A stretch of DNA of 64,000 nt from Bacillus ndiopicus (GTDB taxonomy: Bacteria > Bacillota > Bacilli > Bacillales_A > Planococcaceae): contig NZ_HG964409.1 of the NCBI RefSeq assembly GCF_000612805.1, positions 62,001 through 126,000 of the forward strand, given 5' to 3'. A program made the translations under genes and the position numbers. Every line of letters begins with the position of its first letter. Position 1 is the first letter of the stretch. The notes beneath the pieces are model-generated. The model ran no database searches, was not told the origin of the DNA, and saw only the letters and a program-made list of their open reading frames with translations. This document shows positions 34,758 to 43,985 of the stretch, piece after piece.

Positions 34758-36092
34758 ATGTTCAATGCAGTGGTAATTTCAGTAATTGTAATGGTTGTAT
34801 TAAGCCTTCTTCGCGTCAATGTAATGTTGACAATTTTGATTGCAGCTGGTGTTGCAGGTTTGATGGAAGGGTTGTCATTAGTTGACACGACAAATATGTT
34901 AATATCCGGAATGGGTGGGCAAGCAAATACCGCATTAAGCTATATTTTGCTCGGTATATTTGCCGTTAGGATTGGTTACTCGGGGATTACAGGGTTTCTA
35001 GTGAAAAGACTTATAAAGATTTTAAAAGGTAAGCGTGCAATTCTATTGTTAACAATTGCTGGGGTTGCTTGTTTTTCTCAAAATGTGGTTCCTGTACACA
35101 TAGCGTTTATTCCAATTTTAATCCCACCTTTACTGCACTTGTTCGATAAAATGAAGGTGGATCGTAGAGGAGTAGCAACAGCCTTAACCTTTGGATTGAA
35201 GGCACCGTATATTATGATTCCCGCAGGCTTTGGTTTGATTTTCCATGGGATTATTGCTGATGAAATGAAAGCGAGTGGTATGGAAATCCCTATTTCATCT
35301 GTTACTTATTCTATGTTAATACCTGGAATTGGTATGATTGTTGGTTTATTGTTTGCTGTTTTTATTTCTTATCGCAAAGACCGTGTAGTGTCTTCTAGTG
35401 AAGAAGCTGGGCTATCTTTTAACAAACAAGAAGCGATAAATGAGATGGCGGCATCGGAAGAGATGAAATTATCTTTCACATCAAAACACTTGTTTACAAT
35501 TATTGCGATTATTTGCGCCCTTATTGTGCAGCTTGCGAGTAGTTCATTAGTTTTAGGCGCGCTTACAGGTATTATTCTTATGTTCTTATTAACAGTGGTA
35601 CCATTTAAAGAAGGGGAAAAAGTTGTTGGTGAAGGCATTAATATGATGGCAATGATTGCATTTGTAATGTTAATTGCCTCAGGATATGCAACGATTTTGA
35701 AAGAAACAGGCGCTGTTGAAAGCCTTGTAAAGTCCACAACGGAGATGTTAGGTGATAATAAATTGCTTATTGCGACGATGTTGCTTCTAGTTGGATTATT
35801 AATCACGATGGGTATTGGCTCATCCTTCGGTACGATTCCAGTTCTTGCAGCTTTGTTTGTGCCACTTTGTCTAGCTGTAGGCTTCTCTCCATTGGCAACT
35901 GCTTCATTAATTGGTACTGCAGGCGCACTTGGAGATGCAGGTTCACCCGCATCAGACAGTACACTTGGTCCGACTTCGGGACTAAACGCAGATGGAAAAC
36001 ACAATCATATTTGGGACACATGTGTGCCAACCTTCTTGCATTTTAACATTCCGTTATTCATTTTTGGCTTAATTGCTGCAATGGTTCTTTAA
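34758..36092 (+). CDS. YuiF/NhaC-type transporter, probable histidine or amino acid permease
   Basis: A 444-residue integral membrane protein with about eleven hydrophobic helices. It matches the Na+/H+ antiporter-like family to which B. subtilis YuiF belongs: MGGQANTALSYILLGIFAVRIGYSGITGFLVK, CFSQNVVPVHIAFIPILIPPLLH, and the re-entrant pair GIGSSFGTIPVLAALFVPLCLAVGF ... GDAGSPASDSTLGPTSGLNADGKHNHIWDTCVP. Members are proposed amino acid transporters, some for histidine. It lies between hutP and the histidine racemase-like gene, which supports histidine as substrate. ATG 34758 is chosen; GTG 34749 is possible. Confidence 0.8.
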   Translation: MFNAVVISVIVMVVLSLLRVNVMLTILIAAGVAGLMEGLSLVDTTNMLISGMGGQANTALSYILLGIFAVRIGYSGITGFLVKRLIKILKGKRAILLLTIAGVACFSQNVVPVHIAFIPILIPPLLHLFDKMKVDRRGVATALTFGLKAPYIMIPAGFGLIFHGIIADEMKASGMEIPISSVTYSMLIPGIGMIVGLLFAVFISYRKDRVVSSSEEAGLSFNKQEAINEMAASEEMKLSFTSKHLFTIIAIICALIVQLASSSLVLGALTGIILMFLLTVVPFKEGEKVVGEGINMMAMIAFVMLIASGYATILKETGAVESLVKSTTEMLGDNKLLIATMLLLVGLLITMGIGSSFGTIPVLAALFVPLCLAVGFSPLATASLIGTAGALGDAGSPASDSTLGPTSGLNADGKHNHIWDTCVPTFLHFNIPLFIFGLIAAMVL

Positions 36093-36146
36093 AGTTAATT
36101 GAAATAGTACGCAAGAAACAGATTGCTTAAAAAAGGGGATGATAGA

Positions 36147-36938
36147 ATGAAACTCAATTTTGTCAAAATTAGCCCATCAAAAAATATGACTATTTTAATT
36201 ACTAACTATATTGATCCAGCGCAGTATTCATACATCGCCAAAACACTTATGGATTATGAATATATCAATGCGGAACAGTTAGGGTTTTTGGTCACACCAA
36301 AAAGTAAGGATTCTTTAATTAGATTAGAGATGTCAGGGGGGGAATTTTGCGGAAATGCACTTTTAGCGGCGGCTTCCTACTGTCATTACAATGGACTAAC
36401 AGAACAACGTAATTTTTTATTAGAAACTTCTGGCGCAGAATCACCTCTCGCTTGTTTAGTTGAAGCGACATCTTCTAATTACTTTAAAGCGAAAGCTGAG
36501 ATGCCAGAACCTCTTTCCATTAGAGAACTTACTTTTGACCTTAATGGAAGAAACATTTCTGGAAGTTGTGTGCAACTAGATGGAATTACCCACTTCTTAA
36601 CAGACTATTGGCCAAGCCAAGATGATTTTAACCTAATCATTGAAGAAGTTTCTAAAAGAATTGAAAATAAAGCAATTGGTATTATTCCTTATAGAAGATT
36701 AAGGGAAAATGACTATGAGATATGGCCTTTCGTTTATGTTAAAGAAACGGGATCTCAATTTTTCGAACAAGCATGTGGATCTGGCAGTCTCGCATTGGGG
36801 ATTTACTTGGCAAAAGGTATAGAGGACAAGTTTAATATACATCAACCAGGCGGGGTAATTAATGTTGAAACAGGTGCTAAAAATTATATTTCAACAGATG
36901 TCCGTTTTACTTGTGAAGGCTTTGCTGAAATTGATTGA
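36147..36938 (+). CDS. CntK-like histidine racemase (DapF fold)
   Basis: A 263-residue PLP-independent epimerase-type protein. The two catalytic cysteines are Cys68 (MSGGEFCGNALLAAA) and Cys210 (EQACGSGSLALG), one in each half of the DapF fold. Shared details with staphylococcal CntK are SPSKNMTILITN near the N-terminus, SGxEFCGNA, ACGSG and HQPGGVINV. CntK converts L-histidine to D-histidine for staphylopine. No cntL, cntM or cnt transporter genes occur here; the gene follows a YuiF-type transporter by about 55 bp and lies downstream of hutP, so the product D-histidine may serve another purpose. Start ATG 36147 after AAGGGG; TTG 36123 rejected. Confidence 0.8.
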   Translation: MKLNFVKISPSKNMTILITNYIDPAQYSYIAKTLMDYEYINAEQLGFLVTPKSKDSLIRLEMSGGEFCGNALLAAASYCHYNGLTEQRNFLLETSGAESPLACLVEATSSNYFKAKAEMPEPLSIRELTFDLNGRNISGSCVQLDGITHFLTDYWPSQDDFNLIIEEVSKRIENKAIGIIPYRRLRENDYEIWPFVYVKETGSQFFEQACGSGSLALGIYLAKGIEDKFNIHQPGGVINVETGAKNYISTDVRFTCEGFAEID

Positions 36939-37393
36939 TAGTGAAGAAGTTTCCAAAATAGTCTCTTAAAATTTAAACACTTTTGAGCGCTGAAAAGCGA
37001 AACTTCTTGTATTGTCCTCATTTGTTATTGTTGGAAATAGAGATGACACAACTAAAGATTTTCAAACAATGCCTTTCTAACCTACATGGGGTAGAAGGGC
37101 ATTTTTTGTGCTTCAGCTAAATATTAGGTTTGTAGATTATAAAAATACTGGCTATTGAATGGATTAATTTTGAGGTGGGGGGTCTGAAAGTAGCCTAATG
37201 CACCTCTTTTTAGTAAAATATTTGCCCCTTAGAGAAGATTTCTTTTAGATATTTTTGATTTTTTTAGCAGCCTCAAACTCATATCTAAGCGACCTCTTTC
37301 ATTTATTTTCAAACATTTTTGATTTTTTTAACTAAATTTTAACCTTCGTAGTTTATAGTGTAACAAACTAAAATTTTAGAGGAGGAAATTGAA
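36939..37393. other. Intergenic region with terminator and long leader
   Basis: No gene. A terminator is at 37069-37107. Two imperfect direct repeats containing ATTTTTGATTTTTTTA lie near 37251-37266 and 37316-37331, the second directly upstream of a probable promoter region for the gene at 37394. Confidence 0.5.
37069..37107 (+). terminator. Intrinsic terminator of the racemase operon
   Basis: ATGCCTTTCTA / TAGAAGGGCAT stem (one wobble), 12-nt loop, then TTTTTT. Confidence 0.75.
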
Positions 37394-37870
37394 ATGAAAA
37401 AAACTATGATTGGAAGTGCATTGGCATTAGGCTTAATAATGAGCGGGGCTGGGGTAACATCTGCTAATTCGAATATTGGTGGGGCTCAACCAATTAATAT
37501 TCAAGGTATGGATATTGAAACGGCTTTAATGGCAGTACAATCACAACGAGCCAAGCTACTAGAGGAGCAACTAAGAAATCAAATTGAAGACGTTCAGCAA
37601 AAAAATCAAGGAATAGCCACGTTGAATAATCAGTTAATAGAGTTAAATAAAGAAAAGGCAGCCACATCAGATCAAGCGAAACAGGCAGAATTAGAAAAAC
37701 AAATTAATGATTTAAAAGGTCAAATTGATAGTTTAGGTAATTCGCAGCAAATGGATATGTTACGTTTGCAAAGTATGTCTAATAAGCGCAACGAGGCTTT
37801 CGATGTCATGACAAACTTTGTTAAAAAAATGCAGGATAGCCGCTCATCTATTCTTGGAAATATGCGCTAG
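37394..37870 (+). CDS. Small secreted coiled-coil protein
   Basis: A 158-residue protein with a signal peptide (KKTMIGSALALGLIMSGAGV, cleavage near residue 24, TSANS). The mature part is nearly all helix, with a Glu/Lys/Gln-rich coiled coil at about residues 45-130 (LLEEQLRNQIEDVQQKNQ...ELEKQINDLKGQID). AGGAGG lies 8 nt upstream. The SLH protein gene starts 30 bp later, so the two are cotranscribed and may interact through their coiled coils. No named family recognised. Confidence 0.75.
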   Translation: MKKTMIGSALALGLIMSGAGVTSANSNIGGAQPINIQGMDIETALMAVQSQRAKLLEEQLRNQIEDVQQKNQGIATLNNQLIELNKEKAATSDQAKQAELEKQINDLKGQIDSLGNSQQMDMLRLQSMSNKRNEAFDVMTNFVKKMQDSRSSILGNMR

Positions 37871-37900
37871 CACTTTCTATCAAATTAAGGAGGGGAAACA

Positions 37901-40900
37901 ATGAGGAAAAATAAATTATTTATTGTAGCAACAGCGGGAGTAGTTGCTACAAGCTCTGTTGCTGGGATACAGGCTCAGGCTGCAGCAACTTCTTTTTCAG
38001 ATGTAAAAGAGAAAAGCAGTCATTATCCAGCGATTATGGACTTAGTGCAACGTGGTATTATTCAAGGCTATCCAGATGGCACATTTAAACCAAATGAAGT
38101 AGTGACATATGCACAGGCAGCAAAAATCATTGCTGGGGTGGTTGGAATAGAGGGGACAAGTGAGGAGCTTCTACAGTTGATAGGAATTGTGGAAAGCCCA
38201 AATCAGCCTGTGTCACGCTATAGCATGGCAACAATTATTGCTCAAGTATTGCAATTACCTGCTTCTGAGGGTACGATTCCGTTCACGGATGTAACATCAG
38301 AATATAAAGCAGCAGTAGCAGCGTTATTTACAAATGGTATTACAGCAGGGACATCTGCTACTACCTTTAGTGGTGAAAGGTATGTAACACGTGGACAGCT
38401 TGCGACATTTATTGTTAGAGCGGAACGAGCAAAGCAGACAGCACCTAAGATAACAGGGACTACTTTGATGATACAGGATATTCAAAATGGTGAACTACTA
38501 ACAGACGATAAAAAATGGCCGATTGGCGGAAATGCCAAGGAAATTTTAAATGCTAAAAATGCCACAGCTTTAACTGGGGCAAAGCTTGATGTTATTGTAG
38601 TGAATGGTGAAATTGCAGAAGTGCTAGCGATTGACCTAAATACCTCTGGAGAGTCCGAGAAGCATGTAATACTAGATGGAGGCAATGCATCTGTAGATAA
38701 TGTGGTTGTAAATGCTGATTTTGTAGAGCTGAAAAACATAACAATTGCTGCGGACCTTCGTGTTGCTGGCAAAACATCTAATATCGTATTGGATAAAGTT
38801 ACTGTACAGGGACAGGTGTTTTTAGAGGAAATTGAAGCACCTAAAACAGCGTCACTTACAAAGGTAGCTACCCAGTTTTATACTGATGGTGTAAACCTTC
38901 ATATAACTAATGGTTATGTTCCTGCGATTATAAGTAACGCAGCAAATGCGACTATTCGTTCAAATACACATATCCCATATATTTACCCTGGTCAATCATT
39001 AGTGGTAGATGCGCCAGGGGTTGGATTTATGGATATGCAACCTTGGATGTACCCAGAGCAGATAGTAGGAGGCACAGCGCCAATTGATCTTTTATCTTTA
39101 AATGCTGATATTGTGCAGAGTTTACTAGATAATGTAAGAAAAATACAGGAAGAGAATGAGAAGTTCATTCAAGGGTTGAAGGACGCTAATAACCTAGACT
39201 CAGACCCAACAGCTCAAGCAATACGTAGCCAATTAGAAAAAATAATAGCTTCAATTATGCAAAATGAGGAGCAAAATAATCGTTTATCGCAAGAGCAACT
39301 AAGAGCTCTTCTTGAAAAGGAAATGAGGAATTTACCTAATTTACCACAGCAATCACCAGAAGAGTTAAATAAAATATACGACTCACAAATAAATAATATG
39401 CTACAAGAACGGGTAATGCGAGAAAGACAACAGCAGCAACAACGTTTACAGGAGCTAGAAAGACAAAAACAAGAGCAATTACTAAATATGCAAGAAAAAT
39501 TGGCACAACGGCAATCACGAGCTAGATTACAAGGCTCACTGGAGATAAATAATGTTTTACTACCATCTGAGGCCAATGCTAGCTTGACGCTTGGCGAAGA
39601 TGTAACGATAGGCAATATAACAACAAACATGACACATGAGCAATTGCGTGAACGTGTAAATGCTCACCCAGGACAAATTGGTACGCTAACAATGGCGAAT
39701 GGTCAACAAAGTCCATTCAATTCTACGCTTCCATCAAATAACAATTCAGATAGTGGCAGTGGGAATACAGGTGGTACTACACCAAGACTACCAAAGCTTG
39801 AGACAGCTAGCCTTGAAGCGATGATAAAAAAGGCCAACGAGCGTCGAGCGAGTATTGAAGAAGCCGCAGCAACGGAGCCGATAGCTGTAAATGGCGATGT
39901 TATCCCTTATACACAAAAATGGATGCCACAAAGTGTAGTTGATGCACTAGATACAGCTATTATAGAGGCAGAAAAAATGGTGAAGGATGCAAAAGGTGCG
40001 ACGACTGCCAATCAACGTGTAGCTTCTTTAACAAATATACAATCACGATTGGCATTGACCCAACCTGAGATTACACAAATGGTTGAGAAGTTGGAAAAGT
40101 TAATAAGTATGCAATCAATTGAAGGATTGAAAGAAAAGAAATGGCTTTATGATACGTTGAATGGAAAAGAGATTGATGCAGAGGCCATTCCTCCAAGCAT
40201 ACCAGATGACATAGAATTACCACCAGAGTTTAATGATATTTCAGAAGAAGAACTCAGATCTATTGGCGTAATATACCAAATTCTTAACCAAAGAGCAATC
40301 TTAGAGAATATGCCACATGTAGAATTTGACTCTATTTTTGAAGTGATGCTAGAGGAAATGCGTAACAAAGAGGTAATCCAAATAACGGACACACAAATAA
40401 TCATTTCGTTGTTTGAAGGGCTTAACTTTACAGATCCTACGACACAGCAATCAGTATCTCTTGTAGATGAGCTGATAGCGAAGATAGCGATTACACAGGG
40501 AGTAAGGAATGCAGCGATTACGGGGGCAACTTATACAATCACAGATTCTATAATAACAGGTATGACCCTCAATTATATAGGGGGGATAGATGCTTTAAGT
40601 GGTGAAGAGGAATTGGAGTTGCAATTTGGGAATGACCGCGCTCCTATATCTGCATCTATAATTGGAGTAAGCGATACCGAAATTCATCTTGGAGGTTTTG
40701 AAATGCATCCTGATGACCGCCCTTCTATGTTACAGGGTATTGCATTACCGGGCTATGAATTTTATGGGTTCCCAATGTCGATTCAATTGCCAGCAGTAAA
40801 GCAAATTAATGTTCTAAGTGCTATGTTTTCACCAGTAGAACCAGGTAAATTACCAAATAAATTAATCCTTTTCACATATTCAAACAATTTAGTCGATTTA

Positions 40901-41140
40901 ATAGGTAAGGAGTTAAATCTAGATTTTGGAGTGGGAACATCAACTATAGGTAATGTTCTGCTAGACGATGCGCAGGGGCAAATACGTGTTCAAGTGGAGT
41001 TGGATAATGATAGTCCAATACCAACAGAACTACATGCTATTACAGTAGAGGGGTATCAATTTAATTATCAATTTAATTTACCATCACCAATGCCAATACT
41101 GCCACCGCCACTATTACCACCCGAAATACCACAGACTTAA
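37901..41140 (+). CDS. Large SLH-domain surface protein
   Basis: A 1079-residue exported protein. Signal peptide to about residue 30 (QAQAAA). SLH repeats at about 31-80 (FSDVKEKSSHYPAIMDLVQRGIIQGYPDGTFKP...) and 127-180 (FTDVTSEYKAAVAALFTNGITAGTSATTF), with a weaker one between, should bind pyruvylated secondary wall polymer. Residues about 250-370 look beta-helical (VDNVVVNADFVELKNITIAADLRVAG). A long Gln/Glu coiled coil spans about 405-560, then a Gly/Ser linker, helical segments and a beta-rich end with a proline-rich tail. Adhesion or structural role is inferred; there is no enzyme motif. Upstream small coiled-coil gene is in the same operon. Confidence 0.85.
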   Translation: MRKNKLFIVATAGVVATSSVAGIQAQAAATSFSDVKEKSSHYPAIMDLVQRGIIQGYPDGTFKPNEVVTYAQAAKIIAGVVGIEGTSEELLQLIGIVESPNQPVSRYSMATIIAQVLQLPASEGTIPFTDVTSEYKAAVAALFTNGITAGTSATTFSGERYVTRGQLATFIVRAERAKQTAPKITGTTLMIQDIQNGELLTDDKKWPIGGNAKEILNAKNATALTGAKLDVIVVNGEIAEVLAIDLNTSGESEKHVILDGGNASVDNVVVNADFVELKNITIAADLRVAGKTSNIVLDKVTVQGQVFLEEIEAPKTASLTKVATQFYTDGVNLHITNGYVPAIISNAANATIRSNTHIPYIYPGQSLVVDAPGVGFMDMQPWMYPEQIVGGTAPIDLLSLNADIVQSLLDNVRKIQEENEKFIQGLKDANNLDSDPTAQAIRSQLEKIIASIMQNEEQNNRLSQEQLRALLEKEMRNLPNLPQQSPEELNKIYDSQINNMLQERVMRERQQQQQRLQELERQKQEQLLNMQEKLAQRQSRARLQGSLEINNVLLPSEANASLTLGEDVTIGNITTNMTHEQLRERVNAHPGQIGTLTMANGQQSPFNSTLPSNNNSDSGSGNTGGTTPRLPKLETASLEAMIKKANERRASIEEAAATEPIAVNGDVIPYTQKWMPQSVVDALDTAIIEAEKMVKDAKGATTANQRVASLTNIQSRLALTQPEITQMVEKLEKLISMQSIEGLKEKKWLYDTLNGKEIDAEAIPPSIPDDIELPPEFNDISEEELRSIGVIYQILNQRAILENMPHVEFDSIFEVMLEEMRNKEVIQITDTQIIISLFEGLNFTDPTTQQSVSLVDELIAKIAITQGVRNAAITGATYTITDSIITGMTLNYIGGIDALSGEEELELQFGNDRAPISASIIGVSDTEIHLGGFEMHPDDRPSMLQGIALPGYEFYGFPMSIQLPAVKQINVLSAMFSPVEPGKLPNKLILFTYSNNLVDLIGKELNLDFGVGTSTIGNVLLDDAQGQIRVQVELDNDSPIPTELHAITVEGYQFNYQFNLPSPMPILPPPLLPPEIPQT

Positions 41141-41152
41141 AACTAAATTTAT

Positions 41153-41188
41153 AAAAGCCATGCTCAAATCAATCGAGCATGGCTTTTT
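41153..41188 (+). terminator. Intrinsic terminator of the SLH operon
   Basis: Perfect 13-bp stem AAAAGCCATGCTC / GAGCATGGCTTTT with a 9-nt loop and T-run. Confidence 0.88.
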
Positions 41189-41291
41189 GCCTCCAACAAA
41201 CAATTTATAATTTGTTTATTTTTCCGATATAGGCAGTTTAGAAATGGGGTGTATGCTTAAAGTAAGTTAAAAAGAAATGGAGATGGGGACA

Positions 41292-42248
41292 ATGAACACA
41301 AAATTTAAAATGATGACAGTAGCAGTAGCAAGCTCAATCGCATTATTAACAGCAGGTTATGGTGCTACAGATGCCCAAGCTGCAAATAATCCAGTAGCTC
41401 TTCAGCAACTTGTTAAACAAAAACACCGCGCATCACTAGGCCAAATTGAAGCGAAAATTTTAGGCGGTACGCACTGGCAAGGAACACGCGTATACGATGC
41501 AAAAGGCAATGATTTAACAAAAGAAAATGCGAACTTTATTGGTCTTGCGAAATATGATGAAAAAACAGGTCATTATGAATTTTTCGATGCTAAAACGGGA
41601 GAAACTCGTGGTGACCGTGGTACCTTCTTTATTACAAATGATGGCGCAAAACGTATTTTAATTTCTGAAACGATGAATTATCAAGCTGTAGTTGACTTAA
41701 CTGAGCTATCAAAAAATATTTTCACATATAAACGTATGGGGAAAGATAAACAAGGTAACGATGTTGAAGTTTATGTAGAGCACAAGCCATATAAGAAAAA
41801 CTTGAAATTCACAACGGATGCAGCTAAATTAAATGCAACTACTGGAACAATTGTACGTTCAATTGATGGCGACGCAATTTTAGGCTCGACATTGTGGAAT
41901 GGCACAAAAGTTTTTGATGATCAAGGTAATGATGTGACAGAGTTCAATAGCAACTTCCTTAGCATCGCGAAGTTTGATGAGAAAACAAGTAAGTATGAAT
42001 TCTTTAATATTGCAACAGGTGAAAGCCGTGGGGATTATGGTTACTTTGATGTACTAAATAAAAATAAAATTCGTGCACATGTTTCAATTGGGACAAATAA
42101 ATATGGTGCAGCGCTAGAATTAACAGAAGTAAACACAAATAGATTCACATATAAGCGTATGGGGAAAAATGCGGCTGGTGAAGATGTTGTAATTTTTGTA
42201 GAGCATGAGCCATATACAGGCGACTACAAGCCAAACTTTAGCTTCTAA
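41292..42248 (+). CDS. Secreted tandem DUF4822 protein
   Basis: A 318-residue exported protein with a signal peptide ending near TDAQAA and two copies of a DUF4822 domain. Repeat 1 (about 50-165): ILGGTHWQGTRVYDAKGNDLT ... FIGLAKYDEKTGHYEFFD ... TRGDRGTFF ... FTYKRMGKDKQGNDVEVYVEHKPY. Repeat 2 (about 190-310) has the same blocks: ILGSTLWNGTKVFDDQGNDVT ... SIAKFDEKTSKYEFFN ... SRGDYGYF ... FTYKRMGKNAAGEDVVIFVEHEPY. Domain function is unknown. ATG 41292 with GGAG 9 nt upstream is chosen over 41277. It precedes a two-component system. Confidence 0.88.
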   Translation: MNTKFKMMTVAVASSIALLTAGYGATDAQAANNPVALQQLVKQKHRASLGQIEAKILGGTHWQGTRVYDAKGNDLTKENANFIGLAKYDEKTGHYEFFDAKTGETRGDRGTFFITNDGAKRILISETMNYQAVVDLTELSKNIFTYKRMGKDKQGNDVEVYVEHKPYKKNLKFTTDAAKLNATTGTIVRSIDGDAILGSTLWNGTKVFDDQGNDVTEFNSNFLSIAKFDEKTSKYEFFNIATGESRGDYGYFDVLNKNKIRAHVSIGTNKYGAALELTEVNTNRFTYKRMGKNAAGEDVVIFVEHEPYTGDYKPNFSF

Positions 42249-42295
42249 TTATAGCTTATTTGAAAACCTCCTCTATAAATAAAGTGAAATAATGA

Positions 42296-42338
42296 AGCTG
42301 TAGGGAAAGTTAGGTGTAGACCTGCTTTCCCTACAGCT
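42296..42338 (+). terminator. Strong intrinsic terminator of the DUF4822 gene
   Basis: Perfect 14-bp stem AGCTGTAGGGAAAG / CTTTCCCTACAGCT with a 15-nt loop; followed by ATTTATGG. Confidence 0.8.
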
Positions 42339-42512
42339 ATTTATGGCGCAAAAACGAGAAATTCTTTTAGTTTAAAGGATTTCGCTGGATTTTAAAGAAA
42401 AAGTATTATAAAGAATTTAACGGATAATTGGGTATTTGTGTAAATTTAATCGTGTGTCCAGTATTTTTGGTAAAGTAAGCTGGTGCATAATTGATGAGAA
42501 AGGAGATGGCAT

Positions 42513-43973
42513 ATGACAATTAAACGTAGGTTTTTAATTTCATATATCGGAGGTATTTTTATTGCAAGTGCGTCGCTATTGGCAATTATTTGTATTTTGT
42601 TTTATGTGACAACAGGTGTAGTTCCGACGCCAAATACGCTGTATCAAGCGATGACAAAACAGCGTTCCTTAAGCGCAGATGAGGAACTTTCCTATGTGGA
42701 GTTGCGTAGGGTCGCAAAAACAGCCCCTGATAAAATCATTAATATGGACCGAGACTTGGCACACAATATACTACAAGTTGAGACAAAATCACTAGGGGTT
42801 GTTATTCGTAAGGACACTGAAATTGTCTATTATTCTGAAGGATTAGTAGAGAAATCTCTTATTGCCCACTTTCCACAATTTGATGCCAATAATATTGAAA
42901 CGAGGGGTACAATCCAAAATGCTGGTCGCCTTTATCGCTATATTAAATTTGATTTTTATTTTAGTGACCAGACGAAGGGCAGTATTCTCATTTTAAAAAA
43001 GGAAAATAATTTGTTGGAGTTTATGACGAGATGGGGCATTGTCATTATTTTAGCCATCGCATGTATTTCGGTAGCGGGCGTTGTGTTTATGAATTATTTG
43101 CTAAGAAAAGCTATTATTTCGCCGCTTGAAAGCTTAGGGAAAGTAATGGCAGAGATGAAAGAGGGAGAGCTTGTTGCAACGCCTATTGAAAAAGCTGAAC
43201 ATACAGCAAAAGAGGTACAGCAGCTAACGCTGAATTTTGAAAATATGCGCGATACTTTAATCGAATCGATTAAGGAGCAACGGAATTTAGAAAACAATCG
43301 TAAGGAGCTTATTGCAAATATCTCACATGATTTAAAAACCCCAATTACATCTATTATTGGCTATGTAGAGGGCTTACAGGAAGGGGTAGCAGATACACCA
43401 GAGAAGCAAGAAAAGTATTTGCAAACGATTCATGCGAAATCAATCGCTTTAAACTATTTGATTGAAGAACTCTTTTTGTATTCGAAGCTTGATGCGGAGG
43501 CAATTTCCTTCCATTATGAGCGCATTGATCTTGTTCAATTTTTAAAGCATGTTGTAGAGGAGCTTCAAATAATTGATAGACAAGTGTCGATTCGTCTACA
43601 AACAAATGAAGAGTCTTTATATGTTTTGGTTGATCGTATGCAAATGAATCGTGCTATTATGAACTTAATCGAAAATAGCATTAAATTTAAAAAAGATGAT
43701 GAACCATTAACGATTTTATTGGAAGTATTCAAAAATGATTCTAGTGTTGTGCTACGTGTAGTCGATAATGGGCAAGGTATTCCAAAGGAGCAGCTTCCAT
43801 ATGTATTTAATCGCTTTTACCGTGGGGAAGAGGCACGAACATCAGATACAGGTGGTAGCGGTCTAGGTTTAGCGATTGTGCAGCAAATTATAGAGAAGCA
43901 TGGTGGCAATGTACAAATTGAAAGCGAACAAATGGTGGGTACCATTGTTAGTATTACGCTAGAGCAGGCATAG
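42513..43973 (+). CDS. Sensor histidine kinase (HAMP, HisKA, HATPase)
   Basis: A 486-residue kinase with two membrane helices (about 9-32 and 172-193) around a 140-residue extracytoplasmic sensor domain. HAMP at about 195-245, phospho-acceptor His272 in ISHDLKTPITSI, N box NLIENSIKFKK, G boxes VVDNGQGIP and GSGLGLAIVQQII. AAAGGAG precedes the ATG. The response regulator starts 12 bp after its stop, an order (kinase first) opposite to the pair at 4422-7146. The signal may be envelope-related given the surface-protein genes upstream, but that is inference. Confidence 0.9.
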   Translation: MTIKRRFLISYIGGIFIASASLLAIICILFYVTTGVVPTPNTLYQAMTKQRSLSADEELSYVELRRVAKTAPDKIINMDRDLAHNILQVETKSLGVVIRKDTEIVYYSEGLVEKSLIAHFPQFDANNIETRGTIQNAGRLYRYIKFDFYFSDQTKGSILILKKENNLLEFMTRWGIVIILAIACISVAGVVFMNYLLRKAIISPLESLGKVMAEMKEGELVATPIEKAEHTAKEVQQLTLNFENMRDTLIESIKEQRNLENNRKELIANISHDLKTPITSIIGYVEGLQEGVADTPEKQEKYLQTIHAKSIALNYLIEELFLYSKLDAEAISFHYERIDLVQFLKHVVEELQIIDRQVSIRLQTNEESLYVLVDRMQMNRAIMNLIENSIKFKKDDEPLTILLEVFKNDSSVVLRVVDNGQGIPKEQLPYVFNRFYRGEEARTSDTGGSGLGLAIVQQIIEKHGGNVQIESEQMVGTIVSITLEQA

Positions 43974-43985
43974 GGAGGCATTTGA

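Noticed and set aside
35369..36004. 211-residue minus-strand ORF inside the YuiF-like gene
   Set aside because: Antisense shadow with biased composition; the sense frame is a recognisable transporter.
39214..39630. Cys/Ser-rich 138-residue minus-strand ORF inside the SLH gene
   Set aside because: The composition is the antisense of Gln/Glu coiled-coil codons; no start signal.
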